Counted from the stretch's first letter, positions 1 to 9,434 are shown. The stretch is DNA of 64,000 bases from Providencia hangzhouensis (GCF_029193595.2 NZ_CP135052.1:3038001-3102000); one strand, 5' to 3'. Numbers and translations are program-made. The notes: generated by a model not told the origin, from the sequence alone.

Positions 1-1019
1 GGTTTAATACAAAAGCTAGCGCCCTGCTCCGCCAGCAAACCTATGAAACAAAAGACCTCCGTTTGGTTTACCGCTCAGAACGCGCGCTACAATTAATCAT
101 TGATAAACTGGCTAAAACAACGTGGGAAAAACTGCCTAAAATTGAAAACTTGTTATGGTTCTTTCAAAATTTAGCCAAACAACTTGAAAAACAGGAAGAA
201 TATGCAAAACAGAATACATCCGAATCTGTCACGCTCCCGCCTTTAGTGTATATCCAACAACCTGCTAAACAGGTAGAGCAACCATCACCAACATTTATTT
301 TTGAACCCCCAGAGCCCGCATCAACATTAACAGTAACAACTAAAAAAATGAGCGCTACCCGTGGTTTTATATGGGGTTGTGTGCTCAGTAGTGCACTCTT
401 TTTAGTCAGTGGATTTAGCGCCTATCTTTATTTTAAACATGAAATGGAGGCTATAACATCCATTCCTGAAGGTGCTGTTGCCAAATGGTTATTTAAACCC
501 GAAATAAATACCTATGAATATCATTTAGCTTTGCTCGAAAAGCGTTCCCCTCTCGCTAACTTGAAACTGATCGAGAACATGCAAGAAAAAGCAAAATCTT
601 ATTGGCCTGCGGATGCTGATCAGGCTTACCTCAGCCGAAATTGGCAAAACCAATATGAGGCGCGTTTAGAAAATATGCCTATTAATGATAGTTGGTCTGA
701 AACAGCAATGTTGTTACAGCAACTTTCAAATAAAATTATTCAACAAGAAAAAAACCGAGGTAGTTTTACATTATCCTATTTAAAAACTGCCATCTATGAC
801 ATTCAAAAACAGCACAATAAAGTGGAGCCTATTGAAGAAAAGCTCCGTCAATTATCGCTACAAATTAAAAATGGGCAGCCGGTTCCCCCTGCCACACTCA
901 TCAATATTGATAATAAAATTAATGGATTATTAGCTCGTTACTATGAATTACAAAAACAAGCAGAGCAAAAAGGTTTAAAACCCAGCTCATATTCATCTTT
1001 TGGATTAAGTCATGAGTGA
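1..1019 (+). CDS. vasL: VasL-like T6SS accessory protein (5' end outside window)
   Basis: The reading frame is open back to the first bases of the window, so this is the C-terminal part of a longer protein; a TTG at 63 is not a convincing start. One hydrophobic membrane segment (GFIWGCVLSSALFLVSGF) follows a Pro-rich linker, and the C-terminal ~200 residues are soluble. The C-terminal stretch LSYLKTAIYDIQK...PIEEKLRQLS fits the VasL domain found in T6SS clusters, related to TssA-type proteins. It overlaps the next gene (tssF) by 8 bp, so the two are co-transcribed. VasL proteins are thought to be membrane-anchored and to help assemble or terminate the sheath; that role is family knowledge. 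Confidence 0.7.
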   Translation, partial: FNTKASALLRQQTYETKDLRLVYRSERALQLIIDKLAKTTWEKLPKIENLLWFFQNLAKQLEKQEEYAKQNTSESVTLPPLVYIQQPAKQVEQPSPTFIFEPPEPASTLTVTTKKMSATRGFIWGCVLSSALFLVSGFSAYLYFKHEMEAITSIPEGAVAKWLFKPEINTYEYHLALLEKRSPLANLKLIENMQEKAKSYWPADADQAYLSRNWQNQYEARLENMPINDSWSETAMLLQQLSNKIIQQEKNRGSFTLSYLKTAIYDIQKQHNKVEPIEEKLRQLSLQIKNGQPVPPATLINIDNKINGLLARYYELQKQAEQKGLKPSSYSSFGLSHE

Positions 1020-2748
1020 AATAAAATATATTAAAGAAAAGCAATACTTACAAAAGCTATACAGTGAATATGCAGATAAAAAGCCACATTTAGCTGACGT
1101 ATTAGATCCCCAAGATCCGCAGACAAGCTACCTATTAGAAGGGTTTGCTTTTTTATCTGCGCGTTTACAGGATAAAATTGACGATGCATTTCCTGAAATT
1201 ACATTGCCCCTACTGCAACGACTAGACTCCCAAGCTATAAAAGGGCTTCCAGCAACGACTATTGTACAAATTGACCAAAGTGAATTGCTTTCTTTTCCAG
1301 TAGAGATAAATAAAGACCATCTTGTCTTAGGTAATAATGGGGCTCGCTTTAGTTTTTGTCATGAATTCGTCGTAGCACCCTATAGCCTTCTCGCTAGAAA
1401 AGTGATTCAGCACCCAAATCGTTCTTGTATTTCACTTGAATTACAGTATCGAGGTGAAACTAAATTTCATTCAACAAGTTCACTTGATGTTTTTTTAGGA
1501 GCCAATAAAAAAACATCAGAAACCTTACTACTCGCATTTAGCCAATATTTTGAAAAAATTGAAGTCATCCATAATCATATTCGCTATGAGGGAGATCCCC
1601 TTAACTACGCTTTCGAGCCCAAAATCGGAAAACCCTATAAAATTTTCCCACAAGAAAATGCATCACTCAGCGCTCCACAGCAATTATTGGAAGGCCTTTA
1701 TTTACCTCATGTTCATCATTTTGTTGAGCTCAATATTCCCCAAGTTGTCACTGAGTTAGATTGGGAGCAAGAAAGGCGTTTTACAGTTAACATCTATTTC
1801 AATCAACAGCTTCCTTTGACACAAGAGGAATGTGAAAATAGCTTTTATTTAAACTGTGCTCCGGCAATGGATACCGAAGCACAACACACCTTGCTAATTG
1901 ATTTTAAAGAAAATAAATCAAGTTATTTGCTTCCTATCCCTAGCCATCACTACTTGGCTGACCTCTTTGAAATTCAACTTTCACTTGAGCCACATGAACA
2001 AGAGAGAGGCATATATTGTCATTTTTATCCTACGACAGAATTAACGGCATCTTCACGCCTTATGCCTCAATACCATAAAACCCTTTTTTACTCCTTAACG
2101 ATGGAGAAAAATATTACGGGGCATACTCTTTATTATTTAAACTTTTTTGATAATAAAGGCGCCCCTATGGTAACACCGCCCAGCTTACATTTTTCATGTG
2201 TTTATATAGGCTTTGAACGTAACCAAAAAAACGAAATTGGCTTATTAAACCAACACAGTGAAAAAATGCCTGACGGAATTAAAACAGGAAATATCACATT
2301 ATTGTCACCTTGCTATCCTCCCATCGTTAATAACCACCATTTTTGGCAATTATTATCCCATTACAGTGCTAATGCCTCAATGCTAATGTCATTAGAAAGC
2401 GTAAAACACTTAATTGCTGATTATATTCTCTATCGAGATACTGATAGGCAAGTGACACGAAGATGTGAGCGATTATTATCTGGGCTCATTGAGCTGAAAA
2501 CACATTTATATGATCATATCTTAAAAGGTAAACCCTACCGGTGCTTATCTTTATCTCTACTACTTGATAACGCTCAATATGAAAGCGAAGGTGAAGCCTT
2601 TGTATTTACCACTCACCTCTATCACTTTTTCCCATTTTGCCTATCCGCGAATATGTTATTAGAGATGTCGGTGACACTGAATAACGAGAAAAAAACAAGG
2701 TGGCATTTATCCCCATCCCCCCTAAAAGGACATAAGTCGATGATTTAA
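1012..2748 (+). CDS. tssF: Type VI secretion baseplate protein TssF (VasA/ImpG)
   Basis: Baseplate subunit of the T6SS, which forms the wedge with TssG and TssK in the cytoplasm under the membrane complex. The N-terminus has the family signature: LLEGFAFLSARLQDKIDDAFPE followed by a leucine-rich LPLLQRLDSQ block, where most family members read LLEGFAFLTAR...DDxFPELTxxLL. At 578 aa it is slightly short for the family but complete. The start ATG lies inside the end of the vasL-like gene (8-bp overlap). No further T6SS structural gene follows on this strand, so this is the 3' end of the structural operon; the rest lies left of the window. Confidence 0.85.
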   Translation: MSEIKYIKEKQYLQKLYSEYADKKPHLADVLDPQDPQTSYLLEGFAFLSARLQDKIDDAFPEITLPLLQRLDSQAIKGLPATTIVQIDQSELLSFPVEINKDHLVLGNNGARFSFCHEFVVAPYSLLARKVIQHPNRSCISLELQYRGETKFHSTSSLDVFLGANKKTSETLLLAFSQYFEKIEVIHNHIRYEGDPLNYAFEPKIGKPYKIFPQENASLSAPQQLLEGLYLPHVHHFVELNIPQVVTELDWEQERRFTVNIYFNQQLPLTQEECENSFYLNCAPAMDTEAQHTLLIDFKENKSSYLLPIPSHHYLADLFEIQLSLEPHEQERGIYCHFYPTTELTASSRLMPQYHKTLFYSLTMEKNITGHTLYYLNFFDNKGAPMVTPPSLHFSCVYIGFERNQKNEIGLLNQHSEKMPDGIKTGNITLLSPCYPPIVNNHHFWQLLSHYSANASMLMSLESVKHLIADYILYRDTDRQVTRRCERLLSGLIELKTHLYDHILKGKPYRCLSLSLLLDNAQYESEGEAFVFTTHLYHFFPFCLSANMLLEMSVTLNNEKKTRWHLSPSPLKGHKSMI

Positions 2749-3092
2749 CTATCTCTTAATGAGTAACTAATTAAAGTATCCCAAAGACTACCTCAATATA
2801 GTAAAGGGGAGCATAAAAAGTGTGGCGCAAAAACGCTTCAATTGCATCCCCACCCCATGAACCTATGAGGCAGCGTTGCCTGCTTTTAAAGTTTCAAGGT
2901 TGCAGTGACTCGCTGTTGTAACGGGCGAATAATCCTATCTCTGTTTAATGGCTAGAATTCATAAAACCCATCTCACTGCGGCGAAGGTATTCTTGCCCAA
3001 ACTCATTGTTCAGCTCGCAATCACAAGAACTCAGTCTATTATTTAATTTATATTATTTCAGTAAATATATCATAGAAAATAAGAATGATATT
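2749..3092. other. Intergenic region between convergent T6SS units
   Basis: This 344-bp gap separates tssF (+) from the effector operon (-), which converge here. It is not AT-rich throughout: 2815-3040 has a coding-like composition, and on the minus strand two short open stretches end at stops (for example ...EYLRRSEMGFMNSSH). They have no start and I cannot assign them. They may be debris of another immunity gene. I see no clear terminator hairpin. Confidence 0.4.
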
Positions 3093-3425
3093 TTAGATAA
3101 ACTTGATTACAGGTGTAATTATTTTCCTTAATTCTAATAAATAATCAATAGCATTTACTTTGTTAGATGCATTAAAATTTAATGTTTCTAGTTTTTGGAT
3201 AATGGGATCAAAGCAATAAATTTCATTTTCATTTAATCCCCCATATTTTTCAACTAAAGAAAAAAGACCATATTGATAACGACTCCAGCCTTCATTTACC
3301 CAACAATTAAGTAAGTTATCGGGTAAAATAGTTTTCCATCTCACAATATATTCAGGTGAAACATAACGAGAAGTTGTTGCTTCACCAAGACTATCGATTA
3401 TTGATGCGAAGTAAAGATCTCTCAT
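3093..3425 (-). CDS. GAD-like domain protein, internally deleted paralogue of the upstream gene
   Basis: 110 aa. Residues 1-57 align with the first ~57 residues of the 209-aa protein just upstream (shared MRD start, FGEAT/LGEAT, RFVS/RYVS, NEGWS, GLF). Residues 58-105 align with that protein's C-terminal part (KYGGLNENEIYCFDP versus KLGPLGDNEIFGFEP). The ~100 residues in between are absent, and the join falls at GLF, which occurs at both places in the longer protein. GAD-like/DUF1851 proteins often sit behind T6SS toxins, so this could be a duplicated immunity gene that was shortened. Last gene of the operon. Function is not established. Confidence 0.6.
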   Translation of the reverse strand: MRDLYFASIIDSLGEATTSRYVSPEYIVRWKTILPDNLLNCWVNEGWSRYQYGLFSLVEKYGGLNENEIYCFDPIIQKLETLNFNASNKVNAIDYLLELRKIITPVIKFI

Positions 3426-3443
3426 TATATTTTCTCTTTGAAT

Positions 3444-4073
3444 CTAAATATTAATTTCATTAATTTCTGGTTCAGCCAATTGGGCTAAAATAGACAAATG
3501 AATACGTGCATCGACTTTTTGGATATGTTTAATATCAAGTTCCCCACCTAAAATAATCGCAGGTTCAAAACCAAATATTTCATTATCACCAAGAGGCCCA
3601 AGTTTTTTTACCGCTTTTTCAAAAAGACCTTCTTTACTATGTCTATCTATCTTAAAAAATGCAAATAGAGTCTCTATACTAATGTTTAAACTTTTTTCAG
3701 TATGCTGTTTTTTCAATTCTTTAGTTTGTACAAATAGAGTATTAAATGCCGTATTAATAACTACACACTGGCCAGTTCTTTCACCGCATAAATAGATATT
3801 CCCAAATCCATTAATGGCAATCGCATGAAAACTATCAATTTCCTCTAAATAAGTGTTTTCCAACCACTCATCGACAATATCCTCATAGTCATCAGGATCT
3901 ACAATTGTAAATAATCCATTATAATAACTACTCCATCCTTCATTGTGCCAATAAGTTAAGAGTAATTCAGGTAACTTTCCTCGCCACTTATCGATTTCTT
4001 CCTCAGAAACAAAACGAGATATAGTGGCTTCTCCAAATTTTTCAACAAATAATTCAAAAGCTTCATCGCGCAT
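3444..4073 (-). CDS. GAD-like / DUF1851 domain protein (candidate T6SS immunity)
   Basis: 209 aa, acidic, soluble, without signal peptide. The N-terminus (FVEKFGEATISRFVSEEEIDKW... YWHNEGWS) matches the GAD-like domain, and the C-terminal half (DNEIFGFEPAIILGGE) matches the DUF1851 region that usually follows it. Good ribosome site (AAGGA) 8 bp before the ATG. Such proteins occur as immunity or accessory proteins next to PAAR/Rhs effectors; that role is inference from position. A shortened paralogue lies 18 bp downstream. Confidence 0.65.
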   Translation of the reverse strand: MRDEAFELFVEKFGEATISRFVSEEEIDKWRGKLPELLLTYWHNEGWSSYYNGLFTIVDPDDYEDIVDEWLENTYLEEIDSFHAIAINGFGNIYLCGERTGQCVVINTAFNTLFVQTKELKKQHTEKSLNISIETLFAFFKIDRHSKEGLFEKAVKKLGPLGDNEIFGFEPAIILGGELDIKHIQKVDARIHLSILAQLAEPEINEINI

Positions 4074-4167
4074 CTTATTTTCCTTTTCCTCGGCAGACTT
4101 CTAATTCTATCGTTACTTTTATTAAATTGTTTGATTTACAGTAAGGCAAGGTATCCTGATAACCATA

Positions 4168-4560
4168 TTAATACGGTGTTCTCTGTTGGAAATCAGGTGC
4201 ACTTAAATACTCTCTTACGCCAGGATCAAACTCAACATCCATCACTTTATCTGAGTTTAAGATACTTATGATGGCGTCTAGTCCTGGCCTAATGGGACCT
4301 AAAAAATGAATATTTTGTTTCTTTTGTATCAGTACCACCGGAATTACATCTAGATCAATTTCACTCACTAATTCAGGATATTCATCGATATCAATCCAAA
4401 TAAAACAATCATCAACAAATCTTTCAGACAAAAGTGTGAAAGTGTCTTTCCATGATTCACAATTATGGCACCAAGAAGCACAAAAGCTTATCACCAGTTT
4501 TTTTCCAAAGACTGATTGATAACGAATATTATCTTTATTTAAATCTGGATAATTAATCAC
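4168..4560 (-). CDS. Thioredoxin-like protein with CxxC motif
   Basis: 130 aa with a thioredoxin-fold N-terminus: a beta strand LVISFCASWCHNCESW carrying the WCxxC redox motif, then a predicted cis-Pro loop (VIPVVLIQ). No signal peptide, so it would act in the cytoplasm. It overlaps the gene before it by 8 bp, which indicates translational coupling within the effector operon. It could help fold cysteine-rich products of the same operon (the nuclease tip protein has many Cys), but that is inference. Confidence 0.7.
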   Translation of the reverse strand: MINYPDLNKDNIRYQSVFGKKLVISFCASWCHNCESWKDTFTLLSERFVDDCFIWIDIDEYPELVSEIDLDVIPVVLIQKKQNIHFLGPIRPGLDAIISILNSDKVMDVEFDPGVREYLSAPDFQQRTPY

Positions 4561-5842
4561 CTCTACTCCTTATATTTATTCGATTAAAGTAACAAATATT
4601 ATTGTATTTAATTTTATTACTCAGATGAAATAAGTGCCAATTTGCTATATGTCTTTCAAGCTGACAACCATTTTGAATAACCGCCTCACAATGAGAAATA
4701 GAAATAGTTTTACCTAAAAGTACTTTCCCTTTAAAATTCAGTGATAGTACTGTCCTTTTTACTGCTTCTTGATTAACTTGATTAACACTTGATGAAAGAA
4801 AACGAACTCGGCTATCAACCGCTAATTCGGCCTGTTCTACAGAGGCAAATGTCAATTCAGGTGAATTCACATCAATGCCTGTAATCAAACAAATACCTTT
4901 AAATGCTAAGCGCGATAATTCAGGGACATCAAGATAACCAATAAGATTTTGAAGATAAGCGGTATTACCGGAATTAGCATAATAAACAATCTTTAAGTAA
5001 TCAGGCAGTAATTGTATTTGTTCTGATAATACAACTCCATCAAGCATAGAAGATGTATAACCCATCAATCTAGCGATATTCTCTATTATTTGTGAATGAA
5101 TTAAACCTTTACTTCCTTTTAAGCTATTTTCATTTAAATACAACTGAATGAGTTGAATTAATGCGGAATAAATACGATTATAGTCATCTGAAAGCCAACT
5201 AATTGCCTCTATAGCGGCATATTTTATTGTAAGGTCTGTTTCATGATTAAAGAACTGCCATAGGTCTTCAGATACGCTATTTAGTCCCATATTTTTCGTA
5301 TAGTCACATAGCGCTATTTTGACCTCTTTTGATGGGGAACTTAAATACTGTAAAAACGTTTCGTATTGAATAACCTCAGCATCATATGCTTTTATTTTCA
5401 ATAGCGCGATATAAAACATAAATAAATCAATATCTTTAAGTATTGCTAATTGCGCATTTCTAGATGTGATTTCCACCCGAACTAGAGCATCTATAGCACC
5501 AATAAATGCATCAAAGCCTAATGTTTTTATCGTTCGCCAAAAATTATCAACGTCTTTCTCATTATCTAACTCATTAAAAAGCGAAGCATAAATAAAGGCA
5601 TCCTCATAACCTTTCCAACGTTTTAATGCGGACAATGCTTCATGTAAACCAAGCTGCCCGGCATGATATAAACCGTCAAGGTTCGCGTTTAATAGTGCAT
5701 TAAAGTGATTAAATCGCTCTACATTAATTAATGAAGAATAACGGCTTTCATGTAGCGTTTTATAATAAAACGTCGCATTATTCAGATGCTGCCGAATAAT
5801 CGGAGTTGGATTTAGAAAATCAATAGAGATTACTGTTGACAT
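4553..5842 (-). CDS. HEAT-repeat-like protein, TIGR02270-type (T6SS-associated)
   Basis: About 429 aa from the ATG of MSTVISIDF. An earlier in-frame ATG at 5911 would overlap the preceding gene by 44 bp, so I prefer 5842; neither has a strong ribosome site. The sequence is alpha-helical and repetitive, with an N-terminal block (AHLDGL-like: NANLDGLYHAGQLGLHEAL) that resembles the TIGR02270 family found in T6SS loci. No transmembrane segment or signal. It lies between a beta-propeller-like protein and a thioredoxin-like protein in the effector operon. Its role is unknown. Confidence 0.5.
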   Translation of the reverse strand: MSTVISIDFLNPTPIIRQHLNNATFYYKTLHESRYSSLINVERFNHFNALLNANLDGLYHAGQLGLHEALSALKRWKGYEDAFIYASLFNELDNEKDVDNFWRTIKTLGFDAFIGAIDALVRVEITSRNAQLAILKDIDLFMFYIALLKIKAYDAEVIQYETFLQYLSSPSKEVKIALCDYTKNMGLNSVSEDLWQFFNHETDLTIKYAAIEAISWLSDDYNRIYSALIQLIQLYLNENSLKGSKGLIHSQIIENIARLMGYTSSMLDGVVLSEQIQLLPDYLKIVYYANSGNTAYLQNLIGYLDVPELSRLAFKGICLITGIDVNSPELTFASVEQAELAVDSRVRFLSSSVNQVNQEAVKRTVLSLNFKGKVLLGKTISISHCEAVIQNGCQLERHIANWHLFHLSNKIKYNNICYFNRINIRSRGD

Positions 5843-5867
5843 ATTTTTATCTACTAAACATGTTTTA

Positions 5868-6830
5868 TTAACTATAAGGCCTAACAATCTTATGCCATAC
5901 CGTTCCATCATACAGGTCTACACTATAATCACCCGCTACCACTAAAATGCCGTCACGCACATCCATATGGCCAGACAGAAGAACAGATTCATCACCATCC
6001 ATCGGGCGTACCATTTCATTGCCGTCCCAACACTGTAAACGATAGTCATCACAAGCCCAGACTTTATCTTCAAACCAGCGCAGTTGATTCAGTAAAATCG
6101 TCGAGCCCCCGTGGTACAATTTTTCCCATTGGAATTGACGGCCACGCCATAGGCTGCCGCCTTCACCACCGATATACACATAACCATCTGGGGCGCACAG
6201 CACTGCGCTTAATTGTTCATTGGAGGGAAAGCCACAGGGGATCCATTGTTCACCATCATAGTGCCAGACATCCCCTTCACCGCCAACGGCATACATATCT
6301 TGCTCTGAAAAACCATCAAGATCCGTGAATCCCATATCGGTATCTGTTTCTCCACCTGGAATACCTTTTTGAAGTCGCACCCATTTACCAATGTCGACAC
6401 GTTTATAAATTTCACGTGCAGAGCCGACATAATAGGCATAACCTTCAATGCATTTGATATTTTTAGGATTTGCAAAATCACCTTCCATGACCTTTTCTAA
6501 GGGAAACTTAGAACCACTACCCATAGATTTTACAAACCCATCATCCCCTCTAGAAGCAAGCATCCCTTGTTCTTTTGGTTTGAAACAAACTCCCACTTTA
6601 GGACTATCAAACCCCTCAAATCTAATATAATCAATCGGGTCATCTGGTGTATCTAAATAAATACATAACAACTGTGAAGGTATTTCACTATTCCAGAGAT
6701 TTCTGGCTTTTTCATAGGGAACATCTTTGCGTAAGCAAAAATACACGATATTTTTATCTCGGATTGCACATCCAGTAAAAATATACCCTTTGATATATTT
6801 AGCCCAATGTTCTTTGGTAACATAACTCAT
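5868..6830 (-). CDS. Beta-propeller-like protein, candidate immunity to the GHH nuclease effector
   Basis: 320 aa, no signal peptide. From ~residue 100 it shows repeated aromatic/Gly blocks (GDVWHYDGEQWIPC, GGSLWRGRQFQWEKL, DDYRLQCWDGNEM, SVDLYDGTVWHKI) of ~40-50 residues, typical of propeller blades. The ATG overlaps the stop of the toxin gene (TAATG), so it is translationally coupled directly behind the effector, the usual place for the cognate immunity gene. Immunity function is inference from position; I cannot name the family. Confidence 0.55.
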   Translation of the reverse strand: MSYVTKEHWAKYIKGYIFTGCAIRDKNIVYFCLRKDVPYEKARNLWNSEIPSQLLCIYLDTPDDPIDYIRFEGFDSPKVGVCFKPKEQGMLASRGDDGFVKSMGSGSKFPLEKVMEGDFANPKNIKCIEGYAYYVGSAREIYKRVDIGKWVRLQKGIPGGETDTDMGFTDLDGFSEQDMYAVGGEGDVWHYDGEQWIPCGFPSNEQLSAVLCAPDGYVYIGGEGGSLWRGRQFQWEKLYHGGSTILLNQLRWFEDKVWACDDYRLQCWDGNEMVRPMDGDESVLLSGHMDVRDGILVVAGDYSVDLYDGTVWHKIVRPYS

Positions 6831-8413
6831 TATCTTTCTCTCTCTTTTTCAACTGTTATTGGATTACCTCGAGAGTCTTTGGCAGGCAATCGTGCATTCT
6901 TACACATCGGCAAGTAGTAGCCCTTAAGTTGTTCTCTTATGCAATGATTAGAACAGTTGGCATATGGAAATGTTTTTTTGTGGGAACGTACCGCCGCATC
7001 AATCGCCTGATCCATACTCAGTGTATTATTATCTAATTTATTATTTTTAACTAAGCGGCTAAGTTCATCATCCATCGCCGTATGAATACGCCCATGGCTT
7101 CCACCATGCCAAGAAGTTCCTTCGACACAAACAGTTGGGGCAATTGACGCATCATAATTTGGACAGGCGTCTTTTATCATATTGGAATAAATTAAATGAT
7201 GCCCCGTTTGCCCTTTGCAACACCCGCCGTTGTTGGCCGGCTCCGTTTTACTCCCTCTAGCCCCCTTAATGGCATTTTTTACAGAATAGGGCACTAAATT
7301 GCATTTTCTTGCCCGTGCGCATGCATTTAATGAGGCTAATATTTCTTGCGTGTCTTCGGCTAACTTTTGGGCTCTTTTTATTTGTTCTTCAGGTGACAGA
7401 TTTTTATAACTCTCCGCTTCTTTCATCAATTTCTTGATGTCTTCGGCTTTTTCGGATAACACTTTGATTTGCTCAAGCCCTTCTTCAGCCGCTGATTTAA
7501 TAGAACTAATCTCAAAGCCAGAATAAGCAAGGTCGCCCAATGTCCAAATGGCCATTGCCGCATTTCCCCACGCTGGAACAGCACTACCCACAGCTTGTTT
7601 TGCAACTGCTTTCGCCCCTACTTTCCCCAAGGCTTTCATTGCTGCATTTTCAGCCATGTCCGTTAGCTTACTTTTTAATGCATTAACGTAATCCAACTCA
7701 CTCTTTAATGTCTGTATCGACTCAGACATATCATCCATGTATTCTTTCGCCATTTCCTGCATTTCTTCAGGGGTATTTCCTGATACTTTTATTTCAAGCC
7801 CAGCACAATGGTCATCCGTCCAATGCCATTTTTTGCTGTTCTTTTTATTTTGTCGTTGCTTTTTTTTTGCTAAAGCTTTTCTGAGCTTGCTCTCTTTTTT
7901 GAGCGTTTGCTGTGTCTCTGAATTATCTTTATCCGGCTCACAACGTTTTTCAACTTGCGTATTTTCTTTATCACACGCTTTTAATCCCCCAAAAACACCG
8001 CGGGAAACATAAGGAAAAGTCGGTGTATTAGACGGAAAAGAACCATGGTTGTGTGTCATTAAATCTTGATGGCGGGCAACGCCATATCCTTCAAATTTCA
8101 CATTCAATGACCATGAACGGAAATAAGCCTTACCTTTGATTACTCCCGTCATCACCCCTTTAGCTAACCCATAAGTGGCAGGTTCATCGCCAGTACTAGT
8201 AGAAAAAAATGAACGATCTTCCTGGGCTACCATGGTATTTTGAATAAACACCGTTGCGGTGCCATTTGATAACGCATCCGCTTTTGACGTATTTGGATAA
8301 GGAACTACACTTGGCCCTGGAGACCAGCAAGGGTCTGGAAATGCGGCCGTTGATACGCCATCAGATGCCTTAGAGCATGCTTCTCGATCATTAACATAGA
8401 CACGTGTATCCAT
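6830..8413 (-). CDS. T6SS effector: PAAR-like (DUF4150) tip with C-terminal GHH/EndoVII-type nuclease
   Basis: 527 aa. Residues 1-130 are a DUF4150 PAAR-like domain that would cap VgrG. Residues ~165-210 are charged and Lys-rich; ~215-385 form a helical region with a hydrophobic Ala/Gly segment (AVGSAVPAWGNAAMAIWTLG). The C-terminal ~125 residues begin CCKGQTGHHLI (His405-His406) followed by APTVCVEG and HGRIHT, the signature of Tox-GHH2, an HNH/EndoVII-fold DNase toxin family, with many Cys likely to bind zinc. The ATG follows the previous stop with no gap. It would be delivered with VgrG and should be toxic unless neutralised by a downstream protein. Confidence 0.8.
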   Translation of the reverse strand: MDTRVYVNDREACSKASDGVSTAAFPDPCWSPGPSVVPYPNTSKADALSNGTATVFIQNTMVAQEDRSFFSTSTGDEPATYGLAKGVMTGVIKGKAYFRSWSLNVKFEGYGVARHQDLMTHNHGSFPSNTPTFPYVSRGVFGGLKACDKENTQVEKRCEPDKDNSETQQTLKKESKLRKALAKKKQRQNKKNSKKWHWTDDHCAGLEIKVSGNTPEEMQEMAKEYMDDMSESIQTLKSELDYVNALKSKLTDMAENAAMKALGKVGAKAVAKQAVGSAVPAWGNAAMAIWTLGDLAYSGFEISSIKSAAEEGLEQIKVLSEKAEDIKKLMKEAESYKNLSPEEQIKRAQKLAEDTQEILASLNACARARKCNLVPYSVKNAIKGARGSKTEPANNGGCCKGQTGHHLIYSNMIKDACPNYDASIAPTVCVEGTSWHGGSHGRIHTAMDDELSRLVKNNKLDNNTLSMDQAIDAAVRSHKKTFPYANCSNHCIREQLKGYYLPMCKNARLPAKDSRGNPITVEKERER

Positions 8414-9433
8414 CTATTTAACCTCTTGATATTGTAAAATAATCGCCGTTCTTTCCCCGCTATCTGCGCTAGATATCACCAATCCGCTATCTCCGGGTCC
8501 TTCTGGATGTTTCATCCATTCAAACAAGGTTGCCAACATCATCACACTGCTTGCTGCTCCTGTTTCACCTAGGCTTTTAGCAATTAAATAATGAGGATAA
8601 TGTGCAACTTTTTCTTTTAACGTACGAGTTGTTGCCAACGATATTTCTTTAAAATAAAAAGATTCGCCATTAGCGTCGCTAATGTGAAATTGAGTATCAC
8701 TTAATGAAAGATATGAGCCTTGGCAAGCATGCTCAATTGCCTCTGATAAACTTTTTACTCTTAAGGGTAATTTAGTTTGAAGAATATGTGCCGCTTCTAG
8801 CTGAGTATCAAAACCAAGAATATTTACATGACTGTGCCTATTGTCTGCTAGTGTCAAGACGACTGAGGCTGAACCTTCCCCAGGAATAAAACCATCTCTG
8901 TTTTCTGAGTGTAATAACCGATGTGTGTCCATATAATGGCGAATAGTTTCTGCGTTAAAATAGCTATCGCACCCAATTAGTAATGCCACGTCAGCTGTTT
9001 GAGTTGACAATATTTCCTGTACAAAAGGCAGGGCTTCACCGATCCCGGCTTTACCTCGGTTAAATGCTATCGAGTTAGTATGAAAAGGCTGTAAGACTGT
9101 CTCTGAAATCATCTTAAGCCATTGAGGGAACATTCCTGGCCTATCTTCTTCCGGTAATAATAAACACACTACAATGTGTTCTTTATCTACCGTGATGGTT
9201 TTTAGTGATTGCTCAATGACATCGTTAATTAAAGCAATAAATCGTGCAGGTCCCCATATTTGGCAGTCATATAACAGAGAGCCAATGATTGGGTGATTTA
9301 GTGTGTCTCGAAAATGAGTTTCCCGGAAATGGTCTAGCCCCGCTCGAATAGCCGCGGTAGCAGAAAATAGGTCCGTTCCCACAGGGGTACATAGTCCAGC
9401 AGAAATAATTGACAAATATGGTTTATCTTTCAT
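8414..9433 (-). CDS. Ketoacyl-synthase-like (thiolase-fold) protein of T6SS module, apparently inactive
   Basis: 339 aa. The overall pattern follows the thiolase/beta-ketoacyl-ACP synthase fold: LCTPVG at the N-terminus, VALLIGCDSY, RDGFIPGEGSASVVL, and AKSLGETGAASSVM near the end. The nucleophile segment reads FNRGKAGIGEAL where active enzymes have TACxSG, and the KxGHTxGAAG segment reads AKSLGETGAASS, so both the Cys and that His appear lost. Proteins of this type recur between DUF2169 and PAAR genes in T6SS clusters; a scaffold or chaperone role is plausible but unproven. One base separates it from the DUF2169 stop. Confidence 0.65.
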   Translation of the reverse strand: MKDKPYLSIISAGLCTPVGTDLFSATAAIRAGLDHFRETHFRDTLNHPIIGSLLYDCQIWGPARFIALINDVIEQSLKTITVDKEHIVVCLLLPEEDRPGMFPQWLKMISETVLQPFHTNSIAFNRGKAGIGEALPFVQEILSTQTADVALLIGCDSYFNAETIRHYMDTHRLLHSENRDGFIPGEGSASVVLTLADNRHSHVNILGFDTQLEAAHILQTKLPLRVKSLSEAIEHACQGSYLSLSDTQFHISDANGESFYFKEISLATTRTLKEKVAHYPHYLIAKSLGETGAASSVMMLATLFEWMKHPEGPGDSGLVISSADSGERTAIILQYQEVK

Positions 9434-9434
9434 C

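Noticed and set aside
2749..3092. Insertion sequence remnant between tssF and the immunity genes
   Set aside because: Composition is coding-like but I see no inverted ends or transposase motifs, so I leave it unassigned.
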